This document shows positions 7,197-14,898 of a DNA stretch of 37,574 nucleotides, piece by piece. The position numbers and the translations under genes were made by a program. Source of the stretch: an uncultured Clostridium sp. Its GTDB lineage: Bacteria; Bacillota; Clostridia; Lachnospirales; Lachnospiraceae. The stretch's first letter is position 1, and the number at the start of each line of letters is the position of its first letter. Location of the stretch: positions 1 to 37,574 of the forward strand of contig UQXF01000020.1 in assembly GCA_900544905.1 (NCBI GenBank), written 5' to 3'. The notes beneath the pieces were generated by a model. It did not search any database. It was not told the origin of the DNA and worked only from the letters and a program-made list of their open reading frames with translations.

Positions 7197-7229
7197 GGAA
7201 TGCATATCGGATTAAGGAGGAAAAACAAG

Positions 7230-8417
7230 ATGGAAAAATTGTTGTTTACATCGGAGTCTGTCACAGAGGGACATCCTGATAAAATTTGTGACCAGATTTC
7301 AGATGCGGTACTGGATGCGTTAATGGAGCAGGACCCGAACAGCCGCGTGGCGTGTGAGACGTCAATTACCACCGGACTGGTACTGGTGATGGGTGAGATT
7401 TCAACCACCGGATATGTGGATATTCAGAAAATTGTCAGGGAAACTATCCGTGAGATAGGATATGACAGGGCAAAATATGGCTTTGACTGCGATACCTGTG
7501 GTGTAATTACTGCCATTGATGAACAGTCCAGCGATATTGCAATGGGCGTGGACAAGGCATTGGAAGCAAAAGAGAATCAGATGAGCGATGCGGATATCGA
7601 GGCGATTGGCGCCGGAGACCAGGGTATGATGTTTGGCTATGCAACCAATGAGACAGAAGAGTATATGCCGTATCCAATCAGTCTTGCACATAAGCTTGCA
7701 AGAAAGCTTACAGAGGTCCGCAAAAACGGGACACTTCCATATTTGAGACCGGACGGGAAGACACAGGTTTCGGTAGAGTATGATGAAAATGGAAAGCCGG
7801 TGCGCCTGGAGGCAGTGGTATTGTCAACCCAGCATGATGCGGAGGTAACCCAGGAGCAGATTCATGAGGATATTAAGAAATATGTATTTGATGCTGTTCT
7901 GCCGGCAGATATGGTGGATGAGGAGACGAAATTCTTTATCAATCCAACGGGACGCTTTGTAATTGGAGGTCCAAACGGTGACTCCGGACTTACCGGACGT
8001 AAGATAATTGTAGATACCTACGGTGGATATGCCCGTCACGGCGGCGGTGCATTTTCCGGAAAGGATTGTACGAAGGTAGACCGTTCTGCGGCTTATGCTG
8101 CAAGATATGTGGCAAAGAATATGGTAGCGGCAGGTCTTGCGGATAAGTGTGAAATCCAGCTTTCCTATGCCATCGGTGTAGCCCGTCCGACCTCTGTCCG
8201 TGTAGATACCTTTGGAACCGGAAGATTAGATGAGCTTAAGCTTGTGGAGATAGTCCGTGAGAACTTTGACCTTCGTCCGGCAGGAATTATCAAAATGTTG
8301 GATTTACGCCGTCCGATTTACAAACAGACGGCTGCTTATGGTCATTTTGGACGTACAGATTTGGATTTGCCATGGGAGAGGTTAGATATGGTGGAGAAGC
8401 TAAAGAGCTATCTGTAG
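7230..8417 (+). CDS. metK: S-adenosylmethionine synthetase
   Basis: Makes SAM from methionine and ATP in the cytoplasm, with K+ and Mg2+. The 395-residue protein starts MEKLLFTSESVTEGHPDKIC. It contains the family motifs GAGDQGMMFGYA, the active-site loop region, and GGGAFSGKDCTKVDRSAAYAARY, and ends normally. The start at 7230 is set by AAGGAGG at 7214-7220; a longer in-frame reading would run through the riboswitch and is not real. It is controlled by the upstream SAM-I riboswitch and followed by two hairpin terminators. Codon use matches the neighbouring core genes. Confidence 0.98.
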   Translation: MEKLLFTSESVTEGHPDKICDQISDAVLDALMEQDPNSRVACETSITTGLVLVMGEISTTGYVDIQKIVRETIREIGYDRAKYGFDCDTCGVITAIDEQSSDIAMGVDKALEAKENQMSDADIEAIGAGDQGMMFGYATNETEEYMPYPISLAHKLARKLTEVRKNGTLPYLRPDGKTQVSVEYDENGKPVRLEAVVLSTQHDAEVTQEQIHEDIKKYVFDAVLPADMVDEETKFFINPTGRFVIGGPNGDSGLTGRKIIVDTYGGYARHGGGAFSGKDCTKVDRSAAYAARYVAKNMVAAGLADKCEIQLSYAIGVARPTSVRVDTFGTGRLDELKLVEIVRENFDLRPAGIIKMLDLRRPIYKQTAAYGHFGRTDLDLPWERLDMVEKLKSYL

Positions 8418-8429
8418 GGGAGTAACTGA

Positions 8430-8455
8430 AAAATGGTTCGCTGGACCATTTTCTT
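8430..8455 (+). terminator. First terminator after metK
   Basis: Eight-pair stem AAAATGGT (8430-8437) with ACCATTTT (8445-8452), seven-base loop, then CTTAT. Weak alone; the larger hairpin at 8471 backs it up. Confidence 0.6.
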
Positions 8456-8470
8456 ATATGCCTGGCAATC

Positions 8471-8510
8471 AAAAAGCGGCAGTGGGATTTGCATCCTGCT
8501 GCCGCTTTTT
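8471..8510. terminator. Strong bidirectional terminator metK / degV
   Basis: AAAAAGCGGCAG (8471-8482) pairs with CTGCCGCTTTTT (8499-8510). Pairing continues inward (8483-8488 with 8493-8498, two G-T pairs) to a four-base loop. A runs on one side and T runs on the other make it work for both converging genes. Confidence 0.93.
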
Positions 8511-8518
8511 CCGGCTTT

Positions 8519-9406
8519 TTAGGCTTCCCGCTCTTTGCCCCAGAAGAACAATGCCACGGTTCCAGGTCCGGTATGGCTTCCAATCACAGTTCCGATGCTG
8601 TATATTTCTACCTTGCCATCCAGCTTTGGAAATTTCGCTTCAATTAAATCTGCGACTGCCCTTGCATCCTCATAGCAGGCAGACTGGCTGATATAACATT
8701 TTCCGTTATAGTCAAGACCGTCTCTTGCAGTTTCTTCCATTTTAGCAACAATTTCCTTGATTACCTTGCGTTTGGTGCGTACCTTTTCCCGGACAATCAG
8801 CTTACCCTCGTTGTTGACATTGAGCAGAGGGCAGATGTTTAACAGGTTTCCAATGGTTCCGGAGGTCTTGGAAACGCGTCCTCCCCGGATATAGAAGGTG
8901 AGGTCAGTGGAAAAGAACCAGTGGTTTAGCAAAAGCAGGTTCTCCTTTGTCCACTGGTACAGGGTATCAATATCCATTCCACTGTCCCGTTTATCGGCGA
9001 GGGCATCCATTAAAAGACCATAGCCGGAGGAGGCAGCAAGGGAATCCACAATATATATCTTGCGCTCTGGAAATTCCTCTGATAAGATGTCCCTTGCAAT
9101 GCAGGCGGAATTATATACGCCGGAAATGCCGGAGGAAAGTGTCAGGTGCAGGATATCCTGCCCTTTTTCTAAAAACTGGCGGAAATATGCAGTAAACTCA
9201 TCCGCATTTACCTGGGAGGTTTTGGTCATTGCTCCGTCTGCCATTTTCTGGTAGAACTGGTCGAAGGGAATGGATTTTCCCAAATCATCTTCATAGGTTA
9301 TATCATCTAACATAAAGTGAAAGCAGATAAAATGAATCTTTCTCTTTTCAAAATGTTCTCTTGATAAATCTGCTGTGGAACAGCAGGAAATAATATAGTC
9401 ATTCAT
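8519..9406 (-). CDS. DegV family (FakB-like) fatty-acid-binding protein
   Basis: The 295-residue cytoplasmic protein has the DegV fold: MNDYIISCCSTADLS at the start, MTKTSQVNADEF (the conserved TSQ segment near residue 60), LSSGISGVYNSA and IYIVDSLAASSGYGLL. The RGGRVSK and FSTDLTFY region and the final GTVIGSHTGPGTVALFF are also typical. Members such as FakB bind an activated fatty acid and present it to FakA kinase for phosphorylation, feeding exogenous fatty acids into phospholipid synthesis. No FakA lies in the window, so the partner would be elsewhere, and the ligand is unknown. GAGGAGG precedes the ATG on the minus strand. Confidence 0.9.
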   Translation of the reverse strand: MNDYIISCCSTADLSREHFEKRKIHFICFHFMLDDITYEDDLGKSIPFDQFYQKMADGAMTKTSQVNADEFTAYFRQFLEKGQDILHLTLSSGISGVYNSACIARDILSEEFPERKIYIVDSLAASSGYGLLMDALADKRDSGMDIDTLYQWTKENLLLLNHWFFSTDLTFYIRGGRVSKTSGTIGNLLNICPLLNVNNEGKLIVREKVRTKRKVIKEIVAKMEETARDGLDYNGKCYISQSACYEDARAVADLIEAKFPKLDGKVEIYSIGTVIGSHTGPGTVALFFWGKEREA

Positions 9407-9463
9407 GTAATGTCCTCCTCTTTTTTATAACCGGTTTCCATTGCGCAATCCTGTAAAAGCAGA

Positions 9464-9496
9464 TACAATGTTATTATAACCGGATTTTGTTATATT
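9464..9496 (+). promoter_or_regulatory. Candidate promoters for the HAD gene
   Basis: Two overlapping possibilities are seen: an extended -10 element TG-T-TATATT at 9488-9496, and TTGCGC (9441-9446) with TACAAT (9464-9469) at 17-base spacing. On the opposite strand TATAAT at 9478-9473 could serve degV, but no good -35 accompanies it. Confidence 0.35.
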
Positions 9497-9551
9497 GTAT
9501 CACAAAGACGGGATTTGTACCAGTATATGGATTTAGGAGAGCAGGTAGAAT

Positions 9552-10232
9552 ATGAAAGCGTTTATATTTGATTTTAACGGAACCATGGTAATGGATTCCT
9601 ATATGCATGAGACAGCCTGGAGACATTATGTGGAAAAGCTTTGTCACCGGGAGGTGCCGGAGGAGGAGTTTAAGCGGCATGTCCACGGAAAAACCTCTGC
9701 CATGATTCTGGAGCATTTTCTTGGGACGGGCAGGCTGACCAGAGAGGAGGTAGCAGCATACTCGGAGGAAAAGGAAGCATATTACCGGCAATTGTGTCTG
9801 GAAAATAAAGAAAGGTTTCATCTCACCAGGGGGCTGCCGGAATTTCTGGACTGTGCCGGCAGCAAGGGGATTGCAATGACCATTGCAACAGCGGCGAATC
9901 TTGCAAACATTGAATTTTATTTTGATTACTTTCATCTGGAAAAATGGTTTGATAAGCAGATGGTGGCATATGATGATGCCACGCTTAAGGGAAAGCCGGC
10001 TCCGGACATTTACCTCAGTGCCATGAAAAAGCTGGATGTAGAGCCGGAGTCCTGTGTGGTGTTTGAGGATGCGGTTTCCGGTGTGATGTCTGCCTCCCGG
10101 GCAGGGGCGGGAAGGATTATCGGTGTGTATGGTGACAGCAGTAAAGCTTTGTTGGAAGCTACAGGGGTAGTGGACTGCTGTGTCCCGGATTTTGAAAATA
10201 TACAGAAAATAATACCGGATATAGTAATCTAA
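9552..10232 (+). CDS. HAD-superfamily hydrolase, beta-phosphoglucomutase-like, with Asp-to-Asn in motif I
   Basis: The 226-residue protein follows the subfamily I HAD layout. Motif I is FDFNGTMV at residues 6-13, an alpha-helical cap follows (about 20-90), motif II Ser/Thr lies in MTIATAAN, motif III Lys in LKGKPAPDIY, and motif IV is VVFEDAVSGV. The nucleophile Asp7 is kept, but the second motif I acid, normally Asp and the general acid/base in phosphatases and phosphomutases, is Asn9. Such DxN variants exist in the superfamily, so this may be a subfamily trait rather than loss of function. Substrate cannot be named; sugar phosphates are the usual ones for this cap type. AGGAGA lies 13 bases before the ATG. 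Confidence 0.85.
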   Translation: MKAFIFDFNGTMVMDSYMHETAWRHYVEKLCHREVPEEEFKRHVHGKTSAMILEHFLGTGRLTREEVAAYSEEKEAYYRQLCLENKERFHLTRGLPEFLDCAGSKGIAMTIATAANLANIEFYFDYFHLEKWFDKQMVAYDDATLKGKPAPDIYLSAMKKLDVEPESCVVFEDAVSGVMSASRAGAGRIIGVYGDSSKALLEATGVVDCCVPDFENIQKIIPDIVI

Positions 10233-10261
10233 CAAATTTTCTAAAATGGAAAAAATTTCCC

Positions 10262-10289
10262 TTGCAGAAAAGAAAAAGGATGATATAAT
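10262..10289 (+). promoter_or_regulatory. Promoter of the rubrerythrin gene
   Basis: TTGCAG (10262-10267), 16-base spacer, perfect TATAAT (10284-10289), with initiation near 10296 and an AAAGGAGG ribosome site at 10319-10326. Confidence 0.7.
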
Positions 10290-10333
10290 AAAAACAGGAA
10301 TAATTACTATTTATATTAAAGGAGGATAAGGAT

Positions 10334-10876
10334 ATGGCAGAATTAAAGGGTTCAAAGACAGAGGCAAATTTAATGGCGGCTTTTGCCGGAGAATCGGAAG
10401 CACGCAATAAGTACACCTATTATGCCAGCAAGGCAAAGAAGGATGGTTATAACCAGATTGCGGATATTTTTTTAGAGACAGCCAACAATGAGAAGGAGCA
10501 TGCAAAGATGTGGTTTAAGCTTCTCCATGGCGGTGCAATTCCCGGAACAGAGGAGAATTTAAAGGATGCAGCGGCTGGTGAGAACTATGAGTGGACTGAT
10601 ATGTATGCGGAGTTTGCAAGGGTGGCAAGAGAGGAAGGCTTTGACGAGATTGCAGAGTCCTTTGAGATGGTAGGTGCAATTGAGAAGACCCATGAGGAGA
10701 GATACCGCAAATTATTGGAGAATGTGGAGGGCGGTCTTGTATTTTCAAGAGACGGTGATATGATTTGGGAGTGCTCCAACTGTGGACATATCCATATTGG
10801 GAAAGAGGCTCCGGAGGTTTGCCCGGTATGTAACCATCCACAGAGCTATTTTAAGCTGAGAGCAGAGAATTACTAG
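10334..10876 (+). CDS. rbr: Rubrerythrin
   Basis: Non-haem iron peroxidase that reduces hydrogen peroxide in anaerobes, cytoplasmic. The 180-residue chain has an N-terminal diiron four-helix bundle. Glu20 and the ExxH motifs at 53-56 (EKEH) and 117-120 (EKTH) supply iron ligands. The C-terminal rubredoxin domain has CSNC (147-150) and CPVC (163-166) holding one iron. Length and layout match classical rubrerythrin. AAAGGAGG precedes the ATG. The gene has its own promoter and a terminator shared with the convergent downstream gene. Electrons would normally come from rubredoxin or NADH:rubredoxin oxidoreductase, neither present here. Confidence 0.97.
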   Translation: MAELKGSKTEANLMAAFAGESEARNKYTYYASKAKKDGYNQIADIFLETANNEKEHAKMWFKLLHGGAIPGTEENLKDAAAGENYEWTDMYAEFARVAREEGFDEIAESFEMVGAIEKTHEERYRKLLENVEGGLVFSRDGDMIWECSNCGHIHIGKEAPEVCPVCNHPQSYFKLRAENY

Positions 10877-10905
10877 ACAAATTGCCTAATTTACTATAAT
10901 AACTG

Positions 10906-10933
10906 TAGGAGACGGATTTACTTTCGTCTCCTA
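10906..10933. terminator. Bidirectional hairpin between rubrerythrin and the convergent membrane gene
   Basis: TAGGAGACG (10906-10914) pairs with CGTCTCCTA (10925-10933). The hairpin includes the stop codon of the minus-strand gene (10918-10920). T tails are poor, so efficiency is doubtful. Confidence 0.55.
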
Positions 10934-11529
10934 TATTCATCTTCAGTGTATAATTCAAATGGCGGTTTTTCAGACACAGGCATTTTCAGACGCTCTTCTT
11001 TTTGTTCTGGTGTATGATTTGCCGGTTCCTCATCTGCTCTATCCAGTATAAAGTCGTAATCATCAATCACCGTTCCAACTACTGTTTTTTCCGCATTTGG
11101 TTTTTTCTCCCTTAGTGAACGGTTTTTTATCAATATTAATATTCCTAATAAGATGCAGATAAATAATAGATACAAATCGTTACTGTCCATAATGGTATTT
11201 CTAACAGCTTTGCCATTTGGTGTAAGATAAAACCGGATTGTATTGCCTTCTGTTTCCCAAAAATTTGCACGCAGTTCTGCGGTTTTTATATCTCCATTTT
11301 CTGTGTACTGGACGCGTACATATTTTCTGGAATGACGACGATAATGACTGCGATAGCTGTAAGACCCTCTTCTTTTCATATATTTTTCCACTACTACACC
11401 ATTCATTTCTGTGTAATCCGCTTTGTTTATGGCAAAAAGAACCGCCGCACTGAGCTTTAGCAGTAACGCTATGACCAATAGTCCAATTAAATAAAATTTT
11501 GAATATCTCTTTCTGTAATTTTCCCACAT
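10918..11529 (-). CDS. DUF3592-like two-helix membrane protein of unknown function
   Basis: From ATG 11529 (MWENYRKRYSKFYLIG) the protein has 203 residues. It has one membrane helix near residues 13-35 (FYLIGLLVIALLLKL), an external or cytoplasmic segment of about 70 residues, a second helix (LYLLFICILLGILILI) and an acidic tail ending EDEYRRRK. The middle segment, with GVVVEKYMKRRGSY, YVRVQYTENGDIKTAEL and EGNTIRFYLTPNG, fits the DUF3592 pattern of a small beta domain held between two helices. The loop RRGSYSYRSHYRRHSRKY is strikingly Arg/Tyr/His-rich. Further upstream ATGs exist (11544 and 11679), but the sequence beyond 11544 looks non-coding. GGGGG before 11529 is only a fair ribosome site. 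No function can be given. Confidence 0.6.
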   Translation of the reverse strand: MWENYRKRYSKFYLIGLLVIALLLKLSAAVLFAINKADYTEMNGVVVEKYMKRRGSYSYRSHYRRHSRKYVRVQYTENGDIKTAELRANFWETEGNTIRFYLTPNGKAVRNTIMDSNDLYLLFICILLGILILIKNRSLREKKPNAEKTVVGTVIDDYDFILDRADEEPANHTPEQKEERLKMPVSEKPPFELYTEDEYRRRK

Positions 11530-11746
11530 AGCAGATGCCCCCATTTTTTCTGTCTTTTGAACATGCATAGAATATAATAGTATATATTTTTTTATTATAG
11601 CATTGTTAATAACAGTAGACCATATTAAGAAATGAACGATAACTATATTAAAATACGTTTTATGATACTTTTGATGCAATAAGCAAAAATCCTATATTGA
11701 TTTGTCATAAAAGGTTTTTTACAACGGATACGGTTCTCTAATTTAG

Positions 11747-11785
11747 AAAAAAGCAGGTTTTTATTAAAAAAAGCTTGCTTTTTTT
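11747..11785. terminator. Terminator-like hairpin in the 325-base gap between divergent genes
   Basis: A11747-T11762 pairs with A11769-T11784: AAAAAAGCAGG and the following T run against an A run and CTTGCTTTTTT, 16 pairs with two G-T, six-base loop. It is A-rich on one side and T-rich on the other, so it could work in both directions. It lies about 70 bases before the transketolase start and downstream of a candidate promoter TTGATG (11671-11676), 16 bases, TATATT (11693-11698). It could therefore be an attenuator in the tkt leader. Otherwise the gap 11530-11854 shows nothing recognisable. Confidence 0.5.
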
Positions 11786-11854
11786 ATCCTTACCTTTAAA
11801 ATAGTACATGGATAATGGAGTAACGCATTAACATATGTAGTTAGGAGACGAAAC

Positions 11855-12691
11855 ATGAATAAGTTAGATTTACAGCAAAAAGCAAACCAGTTAAGAAAGC
11901 ACATTGTGACTTCCCTGCATGCTGCAAAGTGCGGACATCCCGGTGGCTCTCTTTCCGCAGCAGATATTATAACGTATTTGTATTTTGAGGAAATGAACAT
12001 TGACCCGAAGGAGCCACAAAAGGCTGATAGAGACCGTTTTGTACTTTCAAAGGGTCATGTTGCACCGGCTTTATATGGTGCGCTTGCTATGAAGGGATAT
12101 TTTCCGGAAGAGGAGTTAATAAAGCTTCGTAAGACCGGAGAGATGCTTCAGGGACATCCGGATATGAAAAGAACCCCGGGTGTGGATATGTCAGCAGGCT
12201 CCCTGGGACAGGGTATTTCAGTGGCGGTTGGAATGGCGCTTTCTGCAAAGCTTTCAAAGGAGGATTACCGTGTGTATACTCTGCTTGGAGACGGTGAAAT
12301 CCAGGAGGGTCAGGTCTGGGAAGCTGCTATGTTTGCCGGGCATAAGAAATTGGATAACTTAGTAGTGATTGTAGATAATAATGACTTACAGATAGATGGA
12401 AGTGTGGCAGAGGTCTGCTCCCCTTACCCGATTGCCGACAAATTTAAGGCATTTAATTTTCATGTGATTACCATTGATGGACATGATTTTGACGCTATTG
12501 ATGCGGCATTTAAAGAGGCAGGGGAGACAAAGGGGATGCCCACTGCGATTATTGCAAAAACTGTTAAGGGCAAGGGTGTGTCCTTTATGGAGAATCAGGC
12601 ATCATGGCATGGTGCAGCGCCAAATGATGAGCAGTATGCAGTTGCGATGGCAGACTTAGAGAAAGTAGGTGAAGCATTATGTCAGAAGTAA
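11855..12691 (+). CDS. Transketolase, N-terminal subunit
   Basis: Thiamine-diphosphate-binding half of a split transketolase, which moves two-carbon units between sugar phosphates in the non-oxidative pentose phosphate pathway. The 278-residue chain has AAKCGHPGGSLSAADI, DRFVLSKGHVAPALY, GHPDMKRTPGVDMSAGSLG and the ThDP/Mg motif GDGEIQEG, ending in VDNNDLQIDG. These are the expected elements of the PP domain. It is about half the length of fused transketolase. The next gene supplies the other half and overlaps it by 13 bases, so translation is coupled and the subunits assemble one to one. TTAGGAGA precedes the ATG. Could alternatively be a transketolase-like sugar enzyme; 1-deoxyxylulose synthase is excluded by the split form. 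Confidence 0.93.
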   Translation: MNKLDLQQKANQLRKHIVTSLHAAKCGHPGGSLSAADIITYLYFEEMNIDPKEPQKADRDRFVLSKGHVAPALYGALAMKGYFPEEELIKLRKTGEMLQGHPDMKRTPGVDMSAGSLGQGISVAVGMALSAKLSKEDYRVYTLLGDGEIQEGQVWEAAMFAGHKKLDNLVVIVDNNDLQIDGSVAEVCSPYPIADKFKAFNFHVITIDGHDFDAIDAAFKEAGETKGMPTAIIAKTVKGKGVSFMENQASWHGAAPNDEQYAVAMADLEKVGEALCQK

Positions 12692-13617
12692 AGAAGATTG
12701 CTACCCGGGAAAGCTACGGGAATGCTTTGGTGGAGCTTGGAAGAGAGCATGAGGATTTGGTCGTGTTGGACGCAGATTTGGCGGCAGCTACAAAGACCGG
12801 GATTTTTAAGAAGGAATTTCCGGAGAGACATATTGACTGTGGTATAGCGGAGTGTAATATGATGGGTATTGCAGCGGGACTTTCCCTGACCGGAAAGGTG
12901 CCATTTGCATCAAGCTTTGCCATGTTTGCAGCGGGGCGTGCCTTCGAGCAGGTTCGCAATACCATCGGTTATCCAAAATTGAATGTGAAGATTGGAGCAA
13001 CCCATGCGGGTATTTCCGTAGGTGAGGATGGGGCAACCCACCAGTGTAATGAGGATATTGCATTAATGCGTACAATTCCGAATATGGTAATTATCAATCC
13101 TTCCGATGATGTGGAAGCCCGTGCGGCAGTAAAGGCAGCCTATGAGCATAAAGGGCCTGTTTACCTGCGTTTCGGACGTCTGGCAGCTCCGGTTATCAAC
13201 GATACACCGGATTATAAATTCGAGCTTGGCAAGGGTGTTACCGTAAGGGAAGGGAAGGATATTACCATTGTGGCAACCGGATTGGAGGTTGGCTTTGCAT
13301 TAGAGGCGGCTGAAAAGCTGGCGGCTGACGGAATTGACGCAAGGGTTATCAATATCCATACGATTAAGCCGATAGATAAGGATATCATAATCAAGGCGGC
13401 AAAGGAGACAAAGAAAATCTTTACGGTGGAGGAGCATTCCATTATCGGTGGTCTTGGCTCTGCAATCTGTGATGTAGTCTGCGAAAATGCACCGGCGCCG
13501 GTTTATAAGATTGGTATGAGAGACCGGTTTGGCGAATCCGGCCCGGCAGTGGAATTACTGCATAAGTATGAGCTGGATGCAGAGGGCATTTATAAGCAGG
13601 TCAAAGAGAATATATAA
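12679..13617 (+). CDS. Transketolase, C-terminal subunit
   Basis: Pyr and C-terminal domains of the split transketolase, 312 residues. It contains DLVVLDADLAAATKT, HIDCGIAECNMMGIAAGLS (the Glu that activates the ThDP aminopyrimidine lies in GIAECNM), GVSVGEDGATHQ-like GISVGEDGATHQCNEDIA and RFGRLAAPV. The C-terminal Rossmann-like domain follows from about residue 190 (DITIVATGLEVGFALEAAE). AGGTGAAGC serves as the ribosome site inside the preceding gene, and the start codon lies 13 bases before the upstream reading frame ends. A small basic frame and a strong terminator follow. Confidence 0.93.
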   Translation: MSEVKKIATRESYGNALVELGREHEDLVVLDADLAAATKTGIFKKEFPERHIDCGIAECNMMGIAAGLSLTGKVPFASSFAMFAAGRAFEQVRNTIGYPKLNVKIGATHAGISVGEDGATHQCNEDIALMRTIPNMVIINPSDDVEARAAVKAAYEHKGPVYLRFGRLAAPVINDTPDYKFELGKGVTVREGKDITIVATGLEVGFALEAAEKLAADGIDARVINIHTIKPIDKDIIIKAAKETKKIFTVEEHSIIGGLGSAICDVVCENAPAPVYKIGMRDRFGESGPAVELLHKYELDAEGIYKQVKENI

Positions 13618-13641
13618 TTATAAAAAGATGTGGAGAATGGA

Positions 13642-13692
13642 ATGAATACCGTGAAGGTTAAAATAAAAGGAAATAAGGGCAAAACCAAATAG
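13642..13692 (+). CDS. Possible 16-residue basic peptide
   Basis: ATG 13642 opens MNTVKVKIKGNKGKTK and stops at TAG 13690. GGAG lies 6 bases upstream. It sits between tkt and its terminator, has no hydrophobic stretch and no recognised relative. Spacing and ribosome site are acceptable, but a chance frame of this size is common. Confidence 0.2.
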   Translation: MNTVKVKIKGNKGKTK

Positions 13693-13705
13693 CCCAATAG
13701 TGGTA

Positions 13706-13764
13706 TCCCACTGCGGTGCTTTAGAATAAGCTGCAAAAGTAACTCACCGCAGTGGGAATTTTTT
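13706..13764. terminator. Strong terminator between tkt and the convergent nitroreductase
   Basis: Thirteen-pair perfect stem TCCCACTGCGGTG (13706-13718) with CACCGCAGTGGGA (13745-13757), 26-base loop, then ATTTTTTA. The T run overlaps the nitroreductase stop codon. Confidence 0.88.
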
Positions 13765-14305
13765 ACAGATAGCGAACCAGTTCATCCACCGACTTTCTTT
13801 TAGGTGCTTCGCATTCCTGGTCAGGATATCCCATGGCAATCAGGGCGGCAACCTTCTGTCCTTCCGGGAGCCGGATTGCCTTCGCAACCTTATCCTCATC
13901 AAATATTCCGAGAATCACTGTACCAATTCCCATATCGTGGGCAGCCAGACAGAAGGTCTGGGAAGCAATACCGGCATCAAACATTTCCCAGCGGTCCTCC
14001 TTAGAGGTAGAAAAGCTGCCATCTCTTTCGTAGCCACAGCGTTTTTCAATCATGCTGACAACCACAAGCTGTGGTGCACGCCGGATGGTTTTTTGATTGT
14101 ATTCAAAGCCCATTACACAGTTATCGGCAATGTCATTGAGAACATCTCTGTCTTCAATGATGTTGTAACGGCTAATCTGGGTATTTTTCCAGGAAGGCGC
14201 CATAGCGGCAGCTGCGATAATGGCATTAACTGTATCATGGCTTACTGCAGCGTCTTTAAATTTGCGGATACTTCGTCTTGTACGGATACATTCCAGTGCT
14301 TCCAT
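13763..14305 (-). CDS. Nitroreductase family protein
   Basis: FMN-dependent oxidoreductase fold, 180 residues, cytoplasmic, probably a homodimer sharing FMN at the interface. The N-terminal RTRRSIRKF (8-16) is the phosphate-binding arginine motif. APSWKNTQ (36-43), the FDAGIASQTFCLAAHDMGIGT helix near 109-129 and the terminal MGYP are also typical. Physiological substrate is not predictable: quinones, nitroaromatics or enones are used by relatives. It is a single gene converging on the tkt operon, with GCGAGGA upstream of its ATG and no obvious partner. Confidence 0.88.
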   Translation of the reverse strand: MEALECIRTRRSIRKFKDAAVSHDTVNAIIAAAAMAPSWKNTQISRYNIIEDRDVLNDIADNCVMGFEYNQKTIRRAPQLVVVSMIEKRCGYERDGSFSTSKEDRWEMFDAGIASQTFCLAAHDMGIGTVILGIFDEDKVAKAIRLPEGQKVAALIAMGYPDQECEAPKRKSVDELVRYL

Positions 14306-14482
14306 TGTTTGTCCTCGCTTTCATAGTTTGTATAAGTTTATATCGGATATGTCTATTATACATGGTTTTTCTGGATTATGGAATACGGGAATTCAAACTT
14401 TGGGCTTTCCTATATTTATATGCACCTCTGCTGTCTTGTATGAATATTTTATTAATAAGTAAGGAAAGCAGCGGAATTTATT

Positions 14483-14785
14483 ATGGCATTCGAGCACATT
14501 AACATCCGACAAATTGTAGCAACAGCACTATCTAACGATGCCATTATTGTTGACGTAAGAAGACCGGAACGCTTTAGTAAAGGCCATATTCCCATGGCGG
14601 TGAATCTGCCGCTGGAGCGGATTGAAAAAAACCAGGTAAGCTTCCCCAAAAGCAGGACGCTTATTGTCTATTGTGATACTGGAGGAGCCAGCATTCAGGC
14701 AGCCTGCCTTTTATCGGATATGGGTTATAAGGTGATTAATTGTATTGGAGGGTTAAAAAATTACAATGCTTCTTTGACGAAATGA
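14483..14785 (+). CDS. Single-domain rhodanese-like protein
   Basis: The 100-residue protein is one rhodanese domain: AIIVDVRRPERFSKGHIPMAVNLPL (the CH2A-type motifs) and an active-site loop YCDTGGAS with the persulfide-forming cysteine near residue 64. IGGLKNY closes the domain. Such proteins (PspE/GlpE-like) carry or transfer sulfane sulfur. The ATG has only a distant AAGGAAAG (about 14 bases), so the start is less certain. It is a single gene with a terminator overlapping its stop codon. No neighbour points to a specific sulfur pathway. Confidence 0.85.
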   Translation: MAFEHINIRQIVATALSNDAIIVDVRRPERFSKGHIPMAVNLPLERIEKNQVSFPKSRTLIVYCDTGGASIQAACLLSDMGYKVINCIGGLKNYNASLTK

Positions 14786-14813
14786 CAGACACACTTTGTG
14801 CCTGTCATTTTTT
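14781..14813 (+). terminator. Terminator of the rhodanese gene
   Basis: AATGACAG (14781-14788) pairs with CTGTCATT (14802-14809), 13-base loop, T run to 14813. Confidence 0.85.
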
Positions 14814-14821
14814 ATGGCGGA

Positions 14822-14840
14822 TGTTAACACATACTTAACA
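14822..14840. promoter_or_regulatory. Palindromic operator candidate, copy 1
   Basis: TGTTAA (14822-14827), seven bases CACATAC, TTAACA (14835-14840). The arms are perfect reverse complements. The same arms and the same seven-base spacing recur at 14915, 93 bases downstream. The arms resemble the clostridial Rex half-site, but the Rex spacer is four bases, so the regulator is unassigned. Confidence 0.5.
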
Positions 14841-14898
14841 GTTTTATAAAATTTTCATAAGGTATTTATAAGGCTCTTAAAAAGGATAATAATGCGGC

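Noticed and set aside
7083..7229. Longer N-terminus for MetK
   Set aside because: It would be translated through the SAM riboswitch; AAGGAGG and the conserved MEKLLFTSESVTEGHPD start fix 7230.
9474..10235. 253-codon minus-strand frame opposite the HAD gene
   Set aside because: Antisense to a gene with clear motifs; its composition (His/Cys/Arg rich) is not protein-like.
11700..11785. Known riboswitch class before transketolase
   Set aside because: Only about 40 bases separate the candidate start from the hairpin and no recognised aptamer motif is present.
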